DNA from: GWB2-37-7 sp942492835
GTDB taxonomy: Bacteria > Bacillota > Clostridia > Lutisporales > Lutisporaceae
Length of the DNA stretch: 64,000 nt
Direction: 5' to 3'
Assembly (NCBI GenBank): GCA_942492835.1
Contig: OW818645.1
Coordinates: 1,798,001-1,862,000, forward strand
Part shown: positions 1 to 11,111 of the stretch, piece after piece
How positions within the stretch are numbered: the first letter of the stretch is position 1
Layout of the letters: each line of letters begins with the position of its first letter
Made by a program: the position numbers and the translations under genes
Notes under the pieces: model-generated
What the model was told of the DNA's origin: nothing
Seen by the model: only the letters and a program-made list of their open reading frames with translations
The model's database searches: none

Positions 1-3000
1 ATATATATTTTGCTGTTATTTATAGGCTTCCCTATTACAGGATGGTCTTTAAAGTACTCAAGCTTATCACAGTCAATTATAAAACCAGCTGTTCCTACTG
101 TTGTTTCTGTAGGTCCATAATGGTTCATTACCTTTATTTGACTATATAGCTTATATGTTTTCTCTACATCGGCTACATTTATTTCTTCGCCTCCCAGTAC
201 TATGAGTCTTAATGAAGCTAGTCCACTGCCTGTCAAGAAACTCTCTGTACTGCAAATAGTATTGTAAAGGGATGGGGTAAGCTTTATGTAGCTAATTTCG
301 TTATGCTTTATATAGCTTATCAGCTTTTCAGGCATACTATATATTTCCTTTGAAACTATATGAAGCTCTGCTCCCTTTAATATTGCTGAGTATAACGCTG
401 TATAGCCCAAGTCAAAAGCATAGGAGGATAAAAGCACAGACTTATCAGCCTTGCTTATTTCCGTCATATTTGTAAACCAATTTACATAGTTAACTAGACT
501 ATTGTTTTCAAGCATTACCCCTTTAGGTTTACCTGTGGTTCCTGAGGTATATATTACATATACTAAGTCACTTGGTTTACTTACTGTTTCTAAGTTACTG
601 AAATCTCCCTGATACAGTGACTCCTCATCCAGTTTAATTATACTTCCATTGTAGGCTATTTTATTTGCCAGTATGCCTTGTGATAGCAATATTCCTGCTC
701 CGCTATCCTGTAGTATATACTCTATTCTATCCTGAGGATATTCAGAATCTATTGGTAGATATGCACCCCCAGCTTTGAGTATCCCCATCATGCCTACTAT
801 CATATCTAGAGATCTTTCTACCATAATTGAAACAATACTATCTGACTTTACGCCCTTATTTTTCAGTACTCTCGCCAGTTGGTTTGCTCTCTCATTTAGC
901 TCCCTGTATGTGAGACACTCATCTTCGTATACTACCGCTATGTTGTCAGGAATCCTCTCTACTTGCTCCTCAAATAACTGTTTAATTGTTTTATTCTTTG
1001 GATAGTCAACCTTAGTATTGTTGAAAGCTACTAATATTTGCTGTCTTTCTTTTTCTGTCAGTATGTCTATTTCTGATAGCTTTGCATCTATATTTTCCGT
1101 TACTGCATGTATTATGTTTTCTAAGCATTTGCACATTTTCTCTATTGTAGTCTTACTAAACAGCTTCGTGCAATACTGCATTCTTATACTTATGCTGTCT
1201 TCCTGCTCTACTACATTCATGGTTATATCAAACTTGGATACCATATTGTCCGATTTATATGGTGTTATCTTTAGCCCTTCTACTGTTGCTGCTTTGGCAT
1301 CCGTATTCTGTAGTGTAAACATCACATCAAATAATGGATTTCTGCTAAAGTCTCTTACTATATTCAGCTTTTCTACAAGCTCTTCAAATTGATAGTCCTG
1401 ATTTTCATAGGCTTCTAATGCATTTTCCTTTACTTCCCTTAGAAACTCTCTATAGCTTTTTTCTCCGCTAGGATAATTCCTCATCGCCAGAGTATTTACA
1501 AACATCCCTATGATATTTTCCAAATCTGCATGGGGTCTTCCAGCTATAGGACTCCCAATTACTATGTCTTCCTGTGCGCTGTGTTTTGACAATAGTATAT
1601 TAAAGGTACTTAGCAATACCATATACATGGTACTTCCTGTATCCTTGGCTATTTGTCTCAGCTTATTTGTCAGCTCTTTGTCTATTGTAAAGCCTATTAA
1701 ATCTCCCTCAAAGCTTTGCATTACTGGTCTTTGGTAATCTGTTGGAAGATTTAATACAGGTATCTCTCCCTCAAATTGCTTCAACCAGTACTCTTCCTGT
1801 GCCTTTATACGGTCACTTCTAAGCAGCTCGTTTTGCCACTCTGAGAAATCCTTGTACTGTATCCTTAGTGATGCTAGCTCTTCACCTGCATATAGCTTTG
1901 AAAATTCCTCCACTAATATTCCCATAGATATTCCGTCAGATATTATATGCTGCATGTCAAACATTAGTATATGCTTGCACAAGCTCACCTTAATAAGCCC
2001 TACTCTTAGAAGCGGTGCCTGTGACAGATTAAAAGGTCTTATGAAGCTCTTTACTATGCCCTCTATAGCTTTGTCATCCGCTTCATCATAGATTTCTATA
2101 TCAAGCTTTACATTCTTATGTACTCTCTGTATTAATTCTTCTGCTACCTCAAAGCTTGTTCTTAATGCTTCATGTCTCTGTATCAGCTTGTTAAAGGCTT
2201 CTTCTAATCGTGCTGTATCTAAAGCTCCTTCTAACTCTAATACGCCAGGCATATTATAGCTGGTACTATCAAGTTCAAGCTGCTGTAGCGTATATATTCT
2301 CTTTTGGGCAGAAGACATCTCATAGCATGAGGATTCGTCGCTCTCTTCTTCTCCAACTGGCTGTATTTGTGAATAGATGCTTTCCTCACTGTTTTTAATA
2401 TATTCTGATATTTCCTTTATTGTCGGTGACTTAAATATCTCTTTTAGTGGTATTTCTACATTTAGCAACTTATGTATCTTTGCAGCTAAGCTTGTTGCCT
2501 TTAATGAATGTCCTCCCAGCTCAAAGAAGTTATCATTTATACCTATGTGCTCTACTCTAAGTATCTCTCTCCATATCGCTGTCAGCTTTTCTTCTGTGCT
2601 ATTTCTTGGTGCTTCATATTGTACTCCTGTAGCTATACTTCCATCGAGCTCAGTTAATGTAGTCTTAGCAAGAGTTTTTCTGTCTACCTTTCCATTAGAG
2701 GATAGTGGCAGTCTTTCCAATTGAACAAAATATGTGGGAACCATATAATCTGGGAGCAATTTTTTTATATGGGCTCTCAGCTCTGATTCGCTTATTTTCC
2801 TATCTGCTGAAATATATGCGCAAAGACATTTAGTGTTATCCTTTTCATCCCTTGCAATAACAGCAGTATCCCTTATTTCGTTAAACTTTAAAATACAGCT
2901 TTCTATCTCTGCAAGCTCTATTCTAAATCCCCTAATTTTAACCTGGCTGTCAACCCTACCTAAAAATTCGATATTTCCATCTTCAAGCCATCTCGCTAAA

Positions 3001-6000
3001 TCACCGCTTCTATACATTCTTTCAGCAGGAAAATAAGGATTTGGGATGAATCTTTCTTTTGTAAGCTCTGATTGCCCTAAATAACCTCTTGCCAGTCCAT
3101 CACCAGCTATATATAATTCTCCTGTTACACCCACAGGAACGAGTTTCATATTTTTATCAAATATATACATTTTAGTATTATCTATAGGCTTTCCTATTGG
3201 TATTATGCTATTTTCTTCTAGCTCCTCACAATCATAGTAAGTAACGTCGATTGTAGCTTCAGTAGGTCCATATAAATTATGCAGGCTTGTACCGTTTATT
3301 TTTATAAGTCTGTTGAATTCAGAAACCTGAGAAAGCGTTAAAGCCTCTCCGCTGGCAAATACCCGTCTTAAGCTTTTAAGATTATTTGCACGTTCCATCC
3401 CTTCAGTATATTCAAGAAAGGCACTAAGCATAGAAGGTACAAAATGCATGACGGTTACATTGTTTTCTCTGACAGCTTCTATAATCTTACTAGGTTCTTT
3501 CTCTTCCCCTGGATTTAGTAGGCATACTGTTCCTCCCGTTACAGACCACCAGAATATTTCCCATACAGATACGTCAAAAGTATAGGTCGTCTTTTGAAGA
3601 ATAGTATCCTCTATTCCTATGGGATAACTTTTCTGCATCCAATTTATTCTATTCACTAGAGAACGGTGTTCAATAACTACCCCTTTGGGCTTACCAGTGG
3701 AACCCGAGGTATATATGACATAAGCCATATCTTGAGATGTATTGATATTTGGAAGCTCAATAGAATCCCCTTCATATATACTTTCACATTCCAGAACAAT
3801 TGTTTCAATATTAAACATATGATCTTTGTATTTTTCCTGAGTAAGCAATATTGGTGCATTGCTGTCTTTCAGCATGTATTCAATTCTTTCTTCAGGGTAA
3901 TCAGGAGAAATAGGCATGTATGCTCCTCCTGCCTTGATTATCCCAAATATTCCTACAAGCATTTCAAATGACCTTTCAGCCATAATGCCTACTATGCTAT
4001 CCCTTGTTACTCCCTTATCTCTAAGCTTTCTTGCAAGCTGTGTGGCTCTTTTATTTAACTGGAAATATGTCATGGATTCCCCGTTAAAAATAACAGCCAT
4101 TTTGTCAGGTGTTCTTCCTACCTGTTCTTCAAAAAGCTGGTGTATCGTTTTGTGAGAAGGGTATGCTTGGGTGGTATTATTGAAACAATTAAATATCTCA
4201 TTCTTCTCTTCATCAGTTATCAAATCTATTTCTTCTACTAGGATGTCGGGCTGCTTGGATATCTCCAACAAAATCTTCTTCAAATGCTGTGAAATTTTTC
4301 TTATATTTGAATCAGTAAATACACCTTTATCGTAGTTTAAATCTATTTCGATCCTTTTTCCCGCTTTAATATTTAAAGTTAAAGCATAGCTTGTTTGTTC
4401 AAATGTCTTTGCTCCCGCAATCTTGAAACCATCTGTTCCCTGGTTTCCTTCAATCGCTTTTTCAACAGGATAATTTTCAAATACCAACACATGATCTATC
4501 AAATCCTGTTTTTGAGCTGTACATGCTTGTATTTCTGCCAAGCTACAGTAATGGTACTGGGTTGAGCTTAATGAATTCTCCTGGCACTCTTTTAATAGTT
4601 CTGTAAAACGCTGCATTTTGCTGGATTGTATTCGGACAGGTATGGTGTTAATGAAAAGTCCAACCATATCCTCTATACCAGATATTTCAGGAGGTCTCCC
4701 CGATACAACGCTTCCAAATACAACATTATCACTGTTGTTGTACCTTTGTAACAATACGCCCCATGCAGTCTCCAGCAATGTATTCATGGTTATCCAGTTT
4801 TTTCGTGCAATATTCTCAAGACCTTCTGTCAATGTTTCACTTATTTCCAGGGAAAACCTTCCTTGCTCATACTTATTACTGTTTTTCTTGCTTGTATAGC
4901 TTCTAAGAGGCGATGTTTGTTCATAATCTTCAAGGTATGCTCTCCAGTAATTTCGACCCGCTTCCATATCCTGCTTTTGCAGCCAAGCTATATATTCACT
5001 ATATGGTGTAACCTTTCCAAGCTTGAACTGGGTCTTAGCTTGAATAGCCCTATAAATTTGGAAAAACTCCTGTGTGATTGTGGCAATACACCAACCGTCC
5101 ATAATGATATGGTGAAAGCTAAAAACCAGCTGACAGCATTCTTCGCCAGTTTTAAGCACAGCCAATCTTATTAATGGCCCTTTGTTAAGGTCAAAACCTG
5201 CATTTCGGTCTCTTTCCAGAAAACTATCTAAATATAATTCTTTTTCAGCTTCATTTAAATGCATTATATCTTCATTATGTATTTGTGGCTTCATTTCTTT
5301 CAAAACGACTTGCAGTGGACTTTCAAGCTCCTGATTAACAAAAACAGTCCTAAAAATTTCATATCTTTCTATAAGCACTTCCATGCTTTTGGTCAAGACT
5401 TCCACATCAATATGCTCCCCAACATGTAAAGACAATTGCTGAAAATATGCTGTGGCGCTTTTTTCATAAAGCCAGTGAAAATACATACCCTGCTGCATAT
5501 TGGAAAGCGGATATGCTTTTTCGATGTTATCAGCTTCAAAATCTATATTCTGAATTTTTTCCATCCACTCTTGAGTGCCTTTATATTTGCAATGTTTGAT
5601 AATACTTCCCAAATACATAATGTATGAATTAAGGAACTTTTCCATTGTATCTTTGTTAAATTCATACTTATCAAATTGAATATCTATTATAAATTTGTTA
5701 TCCTTAACCATGCTATTTATGTTAATAGGATTAGGTCTGTTCTCATTCATGTCTAGGTCATGACCTGCATTAATATCTGACCATTGAAGTGTCTCGCTGC
5801 TTTCATGGCTATTGAGCTGTCCTAAATAATTAAAGCAGATTTCTGGATTTTGCTTGAAGGACATTGCTGCTTCGTGACCTGCATCTGTCATGTACTTAAG
5901 CAGTCCATAGCCAATTCCCTTGTTAGGTATTCTCAGTAGCTGTTCCTTGACGCTTTGTACCTGCTGAGCCGCGTCTGACAGCCCTAAAATCTCCAATATA

Positions 6001-9000
6001 ATCGGATACATACTTGTAAACCATCCAACTGTTCTTTGGATATTTACGTCTGGTATTATTTCTTCTCTACCATGTCCTTCAACCCAAACAGCTACTTGCT
6101 CCTGCCCTGTCCAGCTTTTTATAGCCATTGCCAGAGCAGTCAATAAAATATCATTTATCTCTGTAGTATAGAAGCTATTCACCCTATTTAATAATTCCCA
6201 AGTATCTTCTTCATCCAGTTGAATACTTACACGTTCAGCACTAGCAAAGCTTCTCTTATCTACTATATTATCTTTTGGAAGCGGCTTAACGTTGATTTCC
6301 TCTTGCTTTTTCCAGAACTCAACCTCTTTTAATAGCTCTGAGCTATTGGCATATTCATAGAGCTTTTCACCCCATTCTATAAAGGAATCGGTCTTATCAG
6401 GAAGCTTTATATCCTGATGGTTCAAAGCCTGCTTATAGCCTTCAGTAATATCCTCAATAAGGACTGCCCATGACACCCCATCCACCACCAGATGATGGAC
6501 AATCAAAAGCAAAACATCACCTTCTATTGTTTTAAATTGTGCCACCTTAAATAAAGGACCTTTTTCGCAGTCAATACTCCTCTGCATTTCTTGCGCAAAG
6601 GCTTCTATCTTGCTTTTACATTCCTTCTCCCCTGTAAAATCAATAACCTGAAAATCTACTAATTCTACATCCGTTCCCCTGATGTATTGTTTTAACTCGC
6701 CAGACTCTTTTGTATATACCGTTCGGAGAGCGTCATGATGAATTGCCAGCTTTTTCAACGCTTCTTCTAAAGCAATCTCATCAAAGCCTTCATTTCTGTG
6801 TAACACAATGGATTGATTAAAATGGTGAGGATTTTTAAAATTCAGCTCAAAAAACCATTGCTGTATCGGAATAAGTCTTGCAAAACCATCTACTGTTCCT
6901 TGGTCAGATTTTTTATTTGATACTTTTACATAGGGTGCAAGCATTTTAATATATGGGTTTTTAAATAAATCTTTAATCTCAAATTGCATACCATATCTTC
7001 TGAAGCGTGCCGACAGCTGTATTGCTTTTATGGAATCACCGCCCAAATCAAAGAAACTATCCATACGTCCTACCGTTTGCACACCAAGTACCTCTTGCCA
7101 AACTACAGCAAGCTTCTCTTCAATTCCGCCTTGCGGAGCTTGGTATATCGCTTGATCTTGATAATATGTAGGTTCTGGCAGTGCTTTTCTATCAACCTTG
7201 ACATTGGATATCATCGGTAATTCATCCATCTTTACGAAATAGGATGGTATCATATAATAAGGCAGTGCGGTAGCTAAAAATTCTCTTAGCTCTGAATTAT
7301 TTACTTCATCACTACTGACAAAATACGCACATAAGTACTTTGTGCCATCTTCATAATTTCTGTCAATAACAACTGCTTCTTCTATAGCTTGATGCATAAG
7401 CAGCTTTTTCTCTATTTCCTCCAGCTCTACTCTAAAGCCCCTTATCTTTACTTGGTTATCTATTCTTCCTAGAAATTCTATATTCCCGTTTTCATGCCAT
7501 TTCCCCATGTCTCCTGTTTTGTACATAAATTTACCCGAAGCAAATGGATTGGGGATAAACTTTTCAGTAGTAAGCTTATCATTGTTTGAATATCCTCTTG
7601 ACACACCTGCCCCCGAAATGCAAATTTCACCCATTATACCCACAGGTACAGGCTTTAAATTGCCATCTAATATGTATATTTGATTATTGGCTATTGGTTT
7701 TCCTATAATCGTTATACTTTGACTATCCAAGCCTTCGTGTGCTGCTGCTGCAATGGTTGCTTCTGTAGGTCCATATTCATTGACAAGAAATATGTTTTTA
7801 TTGATTCTTGTGCTTGATTCAATCAATTCCTTGTCAGCCCTGTCCGCCGCTAGTACCACAAGTCGTACTGATTTTAAATCCTCATATTTTGCATCATGAA
7901 GTATGCCCTTATACATGGCAGGAGCAACACTTAAAAACGTAATGCCTTTTTCCTTAATAACATCTTTTACGTAAAAGAAGTCTCTCCACTTGTCTTCATG
8001 CAAAAGTACAAGCTTTCCACCGGATAAAAGACTTGAATAGAATGTCGATCCAAACCCATCAAAGAAATATGCTGCAAGCTGTAGTGTAACATCTGATAGC
8101 TCCAGCTTATATTGCTTGATTCGCGAATATATGTAATTTACTACACTTCGGTGCTCTACCATTATCCCTTTAGGGTTCCCGGTAGTCCCTGAGGTATATA
8201 TGATGTATGCAAGGTTTTCCGGTTTGCAGCTGTTTTCCGACATCATGGTATCACTCTCAAAAAGTCTATTCCTGTCTATAGGACAAATCTCAATGTCACA
8301 CCCCAGCTTACTTTGAAAATCTGAAGCTACAAGCAGGACTTTAGCTTGGCAATCCTTTAGGATATACTCTACTCTTTCTACAGGATAGTCGACTGCAATT
8401 GGTACATATGCTGCTCCTGCTTTTAACACTCCTAAAAAAGCAATTGCCATTTCTAAAGAGCGTTCCATCATAATTGCAACAACGTTTTCAGTCGTTATTC
8501 CTTTTTGTATCAGCAGCATTGCCAATGCATCTGCTTTACCCTTCAATTGCTCATATGTCAAATAATTTCCTTCAAATTCAACTGCAATATGCTTTGGAGT
8601 TTTTTGGGCTTGCTCATCAAATAATTGACTGATGGTTTTATCGGAAGGATATTCACTTTCTGTAAAGTTGAAATCAAAAAGTACTTGTTTTCTTTCTTCT
8701 GTAGTCAATATGTCAATTTTGTCAATATCTATATTAACATCCTTAATCATGTCATCTATTATCTTTAATAAATGTCCTGCATTCTTCTCTATAAAGCTTT
8801 CGGTATATACAAAGTCATTGTATGCAATGTTTACTGTTATTTTCTTTCCAGGAACAAACATTAAGTTATAATTATAATTAGGGTGTTCATCAGATTTTAT
8901 ATTGCTAAATGAAATGCTATCTTTTTCAGTCTCATCTTCAGTCCCTATTTCTCCTTCAACAGGGTAATTTTCGAGCAAAAATATATGGTTGACCATATCT

Positions 9001-10031
9001 TTTCCGTATTCTTTTTCTGACTGAATTTTCGCAAGAGAATAGTATTCAAATTCTTTCGACTCGGCTGCGGATTGCTGCACAGCTTTTGCAAGGGATATAA
9101 CAGACTGACCCTTTTCCTTCTTAATCCTAACAGGTATGGTATTGATAAAAAGTCCGACCATTTCTTCGATTCCTTCTATCTCCGAAGGTCTTCCTGATAC
9201 CACTGAACCGAAAACTACATCTTCTGTTTGATTATATTTTTGAAGTAATATACCCCAAGCAGTCTGGAGAAGCGTGTTTAATGTAAGGGCATTTTCCTTT
9301 CCAATTATATCAAGGCGTTGTGTCATATCTTCATTTATCGCAAATCTGTATACTTTCTGCTCATATCTCTGCCAGTCATCTCCTGACTTATTTTCTGGTA
9401 TCCCTGTTTTCTTTGAATATCCCTTTAAGAACTCGTCCCAATACTCTTTTGCCCTTTCCGTATCTCTTGCTTCCAACCATTCCATGTATTCACTGAACTG
9501 TTTTACAGCACCTAAAGAAGGCACTTTGCCTTTTCTTAGTGAAGAATAAATCTTTAAAAAATCCTTCATAAGAATGCTGATGCACCATCCATCCATTATG
9601 ATATGATGAGAGCTCCATATTACAACGTAGGAAAAAGGTTCTGTTTTGATAACATTGACTCTCATCAGTACATCACTGGAAAGGTCAAAGCCTTTGTCAA
9701 TATCTCGCTTTTTAAATTCATCTATATAAACCAGTTGCTCTTCTTTGCTTTTATCTGAAATGTCAAAAAATCCAATCTCTGGTTCTCTTTCTTCAAGCAC
9801 TATTTGATAGCACTGTTCAAGCTCTTCAAATAAAAATATTGTTCTAAGTATATCGTATCTTTCAAATAGTATGCTTAAGCTTTTTCTAAAAAGCTCCTGA
9901 TTTATATCTCCATGCATATTTGCCGCAATCTGCTCAAAATATGCACTTTTTCCATCATATAAGGAATGAAAAAGCATACCTTCTTGCAGAGAAGTAAGCG
10001 AATATATTTTTTTAATTTTTGGCTCTGTCAT
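1..10031 (-). CDS. NRPS C, partial (C-A-PCP-E-C-A-PCP-C-A...)
   Basis: Nonribosomal peptide synthetase, 3343 codons visible, running off the left edge without a stop. ATG at 10031 has an AGGAGG site 7 bases upstream. Domains by approximate position: C 10031-8700 (HHIIMDGW, the form seen in C domains that accept a D-residue donor), A 8640-7190, PCP 7140-6920 (GGDS, the form found before epimerases), E 6890-5530 (HHLVVDGVSW), C 5515-4190 (again HHIIMDGW), A 4165-2700, PCP 2620-2380 (GGHS), C 2330-1010 (HIISDG), and a cut A domain 985-1. Aligning to the GrsA pocket positions by eye gives DGSSVAEIAK for the first A (partly like the Tyr code DGTITAEVAK, weak), DVWHFSLIDK for the second (Ser, strong) and DLTKVGHVGK for the third (Asp, strong; lysine assumed at the last position). 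The D-acceptor C at the N terminus fits the E domain that ends NRPS B, so this protein probably takes over the chain from it. It lies 46 bases after the glycosyltransferase. Confidence 0.96.
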   Translation of the reverse strand, partial: MTEPKIKKIYSLTSLQEGMLFHSLYDGKSAYFEQIAANMHGDINQELFRKSLSILFERYDILRTIFLFEELEQCYQIVLEEREPEIGFFDISDKSKEEQLVYIDEFKKRDIDKGFDLSSDVLMRVNVIKTEPFSYVVIWSSHHIIMDGWCISILMKDFLKIYSSLRKGKVPSLGAVKQFSEYMEWLEARDTERAKEYWDEFLKGYSKKTGIPENKSGDDWQRYEQKVYRFAINEDMTQRLDIIGKENALTLNTLLQTAWGILLQKYNQTEDVVFGSVVSGRPSEIEGIEEMVGLFINTIPVRIKKEKGQSVISLAKAVQQSAAESKEFEYYSLAKIQSEKEYGKDMVNHIFLLENYPVEGEIGTEDETEKDSISFSNIKSDEHPNYNYNLMFVPGKKITVNIAYNDFVYTESFIEKNAGHLLKIIDDMIKDVNIDIDKIDILTTEERKQVLFDFNFTESEYPSDKTISQLFDEQAQKTPKHIAVEFEGNYLTYEQLKGKADALAMLLIQKGITTENVVAIMMERSLEMAIAFLGVLKAGAAYVPIAVDYPVERVEYILKDCQAKVLLVASDFQSKLGCDIEICPIDRNRLFESDTMMSENSCKPENLAYIIYTSGTTGNPKGIMVEHRSVVNYIYSRIKQYKLELSDVTLQLAAYFFDGFGSTFYSSLLSGGKLVLLHEDKWRDFFYVKDVIKEKGITFLSVAPAMYKGILHDAKYEDLKSVRLVVLAADRADKELIESSTRINKNIFLVNEYGPTEATIAAAAHEGLDSQSITIIGKPIANNQIYILDGNLKPVPVGIMGEICISGAGVSRGYSNNDKLTTEKFIPNPFASGKFMYKTGDMGKWHENGNIEFLGRIDNQVKIRGFRVELEEIEKKLLMHQAIEEAVVIDRNYEDGTKYLCAYFVSSDEVNNSELREFLATALPYYMIPSYFVKMDELPMISNVKVDRKALPEPTYYQDQAIYQAPQGGIEEKLAVVWQEVLGVQTVGRMDSFFDLGGDSIKAIQLSARFRRYGMQFEIKDLFKNPYIKMLAPYVKVSNKKSDQGTVDGFARLIPIQQWFFELNFKNPHHFNQSIVLHRNEGFDEIALEEALKKLAIHHDALRTVYTKESGELKQYIRGTDVELVDFQVIDFTGEKECKSKIEAFAQEMQRSIDCEKGPLFKVAQFKTIEGDVLLLIVHHLVVDGVSWAVLIEDITEGYKQALNHQDIKLPDKTDSFIEWGEKLYEYANSSELLKEVEFWKKQEEINVKPLPKDNIVDKRSFASAERVSIQLDEEDTWELLNRVNSFYTTEINDILLTALAMAIKSWTGQEQVAVWVEGHGREEIIPDVNIQRTVGWFTSMYPIILEILGLSDAAQQVQSVKEQLLRIPNKGIGYGLLKYMTDAGHEAAMSFKQNPEICFNYLGQLNSHESSETLQWSDINAGHDLDMNENRPNPININSMVKDNKFIIDIQFDKYEFNKDTMEKFLNSYIMYLGSIIKHCKYKGTQEWMEKIQNIDFEADNIEKAYPLSNMQQGMYFHWLYEKSATAYFQQLSLHVGEHIDVEVLTKSMEVLIERYEIFRTVFVNQELESPLQVVLKEMKPQIHNEDIMHLNEAEKELYLDSFLERDRNAGFDLNKGPLIRLAVLKTGEECCQLVFSFHHIIMDGWCIATITQEFFQIYRAIQAKTQFKLGKVTPYSEYIAWLQKQDMEAGRNYWRAYLEDYEQTSPLRSYTSKKNSNKYEQGRFSLEISETLTEGLENIARKNWITMNTLLETAWGVLLQRYNNSDNVVFGSVVSGRPPEISGIEDMVGLFINTIPVRIQSSKMQRFTELLKECQENSLSSTQYHYCSLAEIQACTAQKQDLIDHVLVFENYPVEKAIEGNQGTDGFKIAGAKTFEQTSYALTLNIKAGKRIEIDLNYDKGVFTDSNIRKISQHLKKILLEISKQPDILVEEIDLITDEEKNEIFNCFNNTTQAYPSHKTIHQLFEEQVGRTPDKMAVIFNGESMTYFQLNKRATQLARKLRDKGVTRDSIVGIMAERSFEMLVGIFGIIKAGGAYMPISPDYPEERIEYMLKDSNAPILLTQEKYKDHMFNIETIVLECESIYEGDSIELPNINTSQDMAYVIYTSGSTGKPKGVVIEHRSLVNRINWMQKSYPIGIEDTILQKTTYTFDVSVWEIFWWSVTGGTVCLLNPGEEKEPSKIIEAVRENNVTVMHFVPSMLSAFLEYTEGMERANNLKSLRRVFASGEALTLSQVSEFNRLIKINGTSLHNLYGPTEATIDVTYYDCEELEENSIIPIGKPIDNTKMYIFDKNMKLVPVGVTGELYIAGDGLARGYLGQSELTKERFIPNPYFPAERMYRSGDLARWLEDGNIEFLGRVDSQVKIRGFRIELAEIESCILKFNEIRDTAVIARDEKDNTKCLCAYISADRKISESELRAHIKKLLPDYMVPTYFVQLERLPLSSNGKVDRKTLAKTTLTELDGSIATGVQYEAPRNSTEEKLTAIWREILRVEHIGINDNFFELGGHSLKATSLAAKIHKLLNVEIPLKEIFKSPTIKEISEYIKNSEESIYSQIQPVGEEESDESSCYEMSSAQKRIYTLQQLELDSTSYNMPGVLELEGALDTARLEEAFNKLIQRHEALRTSFEVAEELIQRVHKNVKLDIEIYDEADDKAIEGIVKSFIRPFNLSQAPLLRVGLIKVSLCKHILMFDMQHIISDGISMGILVEEFSKLYAGEELASLRIQYKDFSEWQNELLRSDRIKAQEEYWLKQFEGEIPVLNLPTDYQRPVMQSFEGDLIGFTIDKELTNKLRQIAKDTGSTMYMVLLSTFNILLSKHSAQEDIVIGSPIAGRPHADLENIIGMFVNTLAMRNYPSGEKSYREFLREVKENALEAYENQDYQFEELVEKLNIVRDFSRNPLFDVMFTLQNTDAKAATVEGLKITPYKSDNMVSKFDITMNVVEQEDSISIRMQYCTKLFSKTTIEKMCKCLENIIHAVTENIDAKLSEIDILTEKERQQILVAFNNTKVDYPKNKTIKQLFEEQVERIPDNIAVVYEDECLTYRELNERANQLARVLKNKGVKSDSIVSIMVERSLDMIVGMMGILKAGGAYLPIDSEYPQDRIEYILQDSGAGILLSQGILANKIAYNGSIIKLDEESLYQGDFSNLETVSKPSDLVYVIYTSGTTGKPKGVMLENNSLVNYVNWFTNMTEISKADKSVLLSSYAFDLGYTALYSAILKGAELHIVSKEIYSMPEKLISYIKHNEISYIKLTPSLYNTICSTESFLTGSGLASLRLIVLGGEEINVADVEKTYKLYSQIKVMNHYGPTETTVGTAGFIIDCDKLEYFKDHPVIGKPINNSKIY

Positions 10032-10077
10032 TATTATTCCTCCTAGAAAACCACAGCATTAATTAGCGATATTGATA

Positions 10078-11001
10078 TTATATTTTGGTAATATCCTTGG
10101 ATATAAAATCATTACGAACTCTATTAAATATTGAAGTACTGAATAATATTCTTTCCACAAAATTATCAATAGAAGCATTTCTTGTAATTTCACTAGGATG
10201 ATTTAGTGGAAATTGCAGTGTTTCCGTCTTCATGTTTGATAAAATACTATTCTCTGTTGTATGAGTAGCATCTGCTCCAAATCCAATATTTGTTACAAGA
10301 TTAGCACTAGGATGAATACTTAGTCCATTTGCAAGCCAACATGCAAACATCCATTGTCCATCCCAGGTATCAATTTTCCCTTCGAACAATGTGTCATAAT
10401 AATTTTTCCACTGATTACTTGGTCCTTTTTTATTAAAAATATTGAATAACCAATCTGTATCCCTCAATACCGGCCACTTTTCCATGCTTACATCATAGTG
10501 CTTCCAAGCTCTGCGCCATGTGGCCCAGCCCCAGATAAAGCAATATCTTGAAAAGAAATAGCTATACTCAACTTTTTTTGTTCCTAACTGCATATTGTTG
10601 CCCGATATCATCATAATCTGATTGTTATTTCTATATTTTTGTAAAAGCTCTTGCATAAATCTGAAAAAATCAGGACTTGGTAATACATCATCCTCCATAA
10701 TAATAGCTTCTTCTACTATTTCAAAAACCCAATTTATTCCAGAAGATATTCTTCTTTTGCATCCCAAATTAGTTTCTGAGTAGTTTTTAATAACCCTGCA
10801 TTCCCAATCCACCTGCTCAATGATCGCTCTTGCAGCAGCACACTTTTCTGCTTCGCCCTCGCGGTTTGTACGGGGTCCATCAGCAATGACCAATAGTACA
10901 GGGGGCTTAGCTTTTCTTATTTCATTAAATACCTTTTGAGTTGTTTCGGGTCTGTTAAATATAATAAAAGCTACTGGTGTATTTAAAATAAACTCACTCA
11001 T
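10078..11001 (-). CDS. Putative glycosyltransferase (GT-A fold, HlpA-like)
   Basis: A 307-residue protein with no signal peptide or membrane segment, so probably cytoplasmic. The N terminus (VAFIIFNRPETT) and an acidic EDDVLPSPDFF motif near residue 100, the usual metal/nucleotide-sugar site of GT-A enzymes, place it with GT2-like and hemolysin HlpA-like glycosyltransferases. A Trp-rich segment (WGWATWRRAW) follows around residue 155. ATG at 11001 is preceded by AAGGTG 7 bases upstream; an ATG just before it runs into a stop in another frame. It follows the UDP-glucose dehydrogenase and UDP-glucuronate decarboxylase genes and precedes NRPS C. I infer it transfers xylose, or possibly glucuronate, to a hydroxyl of the peptide, which should be rich in Ser and Thr. 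The donor and acceptor are not provable from sequence. Confidence 0.8.
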   Translation of the reverse strand: MSEFILNTPVAFIIFNRPETTQKVFNEIRKAKPPVLLVIADGPRTNREGEAEKCAAARAIIEQVDWECRVIKNYSETNLGCKRRISSGINWVFEIVEEAIIMEDDVLPSPDFFRFMQELLQKYRNNNQIMMISGNNMQLGTKKVEYSYFFSRYCFIWGWATWRRAWKHYDVSMEKWPVLRDTDWLFNIFNKKGPSNQWKNYYDTLFEGKIDTWDGQWMFACWLANGLSIHPSANLVTNIGFGADATHTTENSILSNMKTETLQFPLNHPSEITRNASIDNFVERILFSTSIFNRVRNDFISKDITKI

Positions 11002-11111
11002 TCATGTGCACCTTCTCTATCATGTATTAGTAACCACCTGTTACTACAATTAAGCTTTTTTGCATATTAATTTTCACACTTGATAGCTGCTTCTATTGCA
11101 GCCACAACCTG

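Noticed and set aside
11028..11046. Small inverted repeat (7-base arms, 5-base loop) between methyltransferase and glycosyltransferase genes
   Set aside because: Short AT-rich arms and no T-run after it on the minus strand; likely chance, not a terminator.
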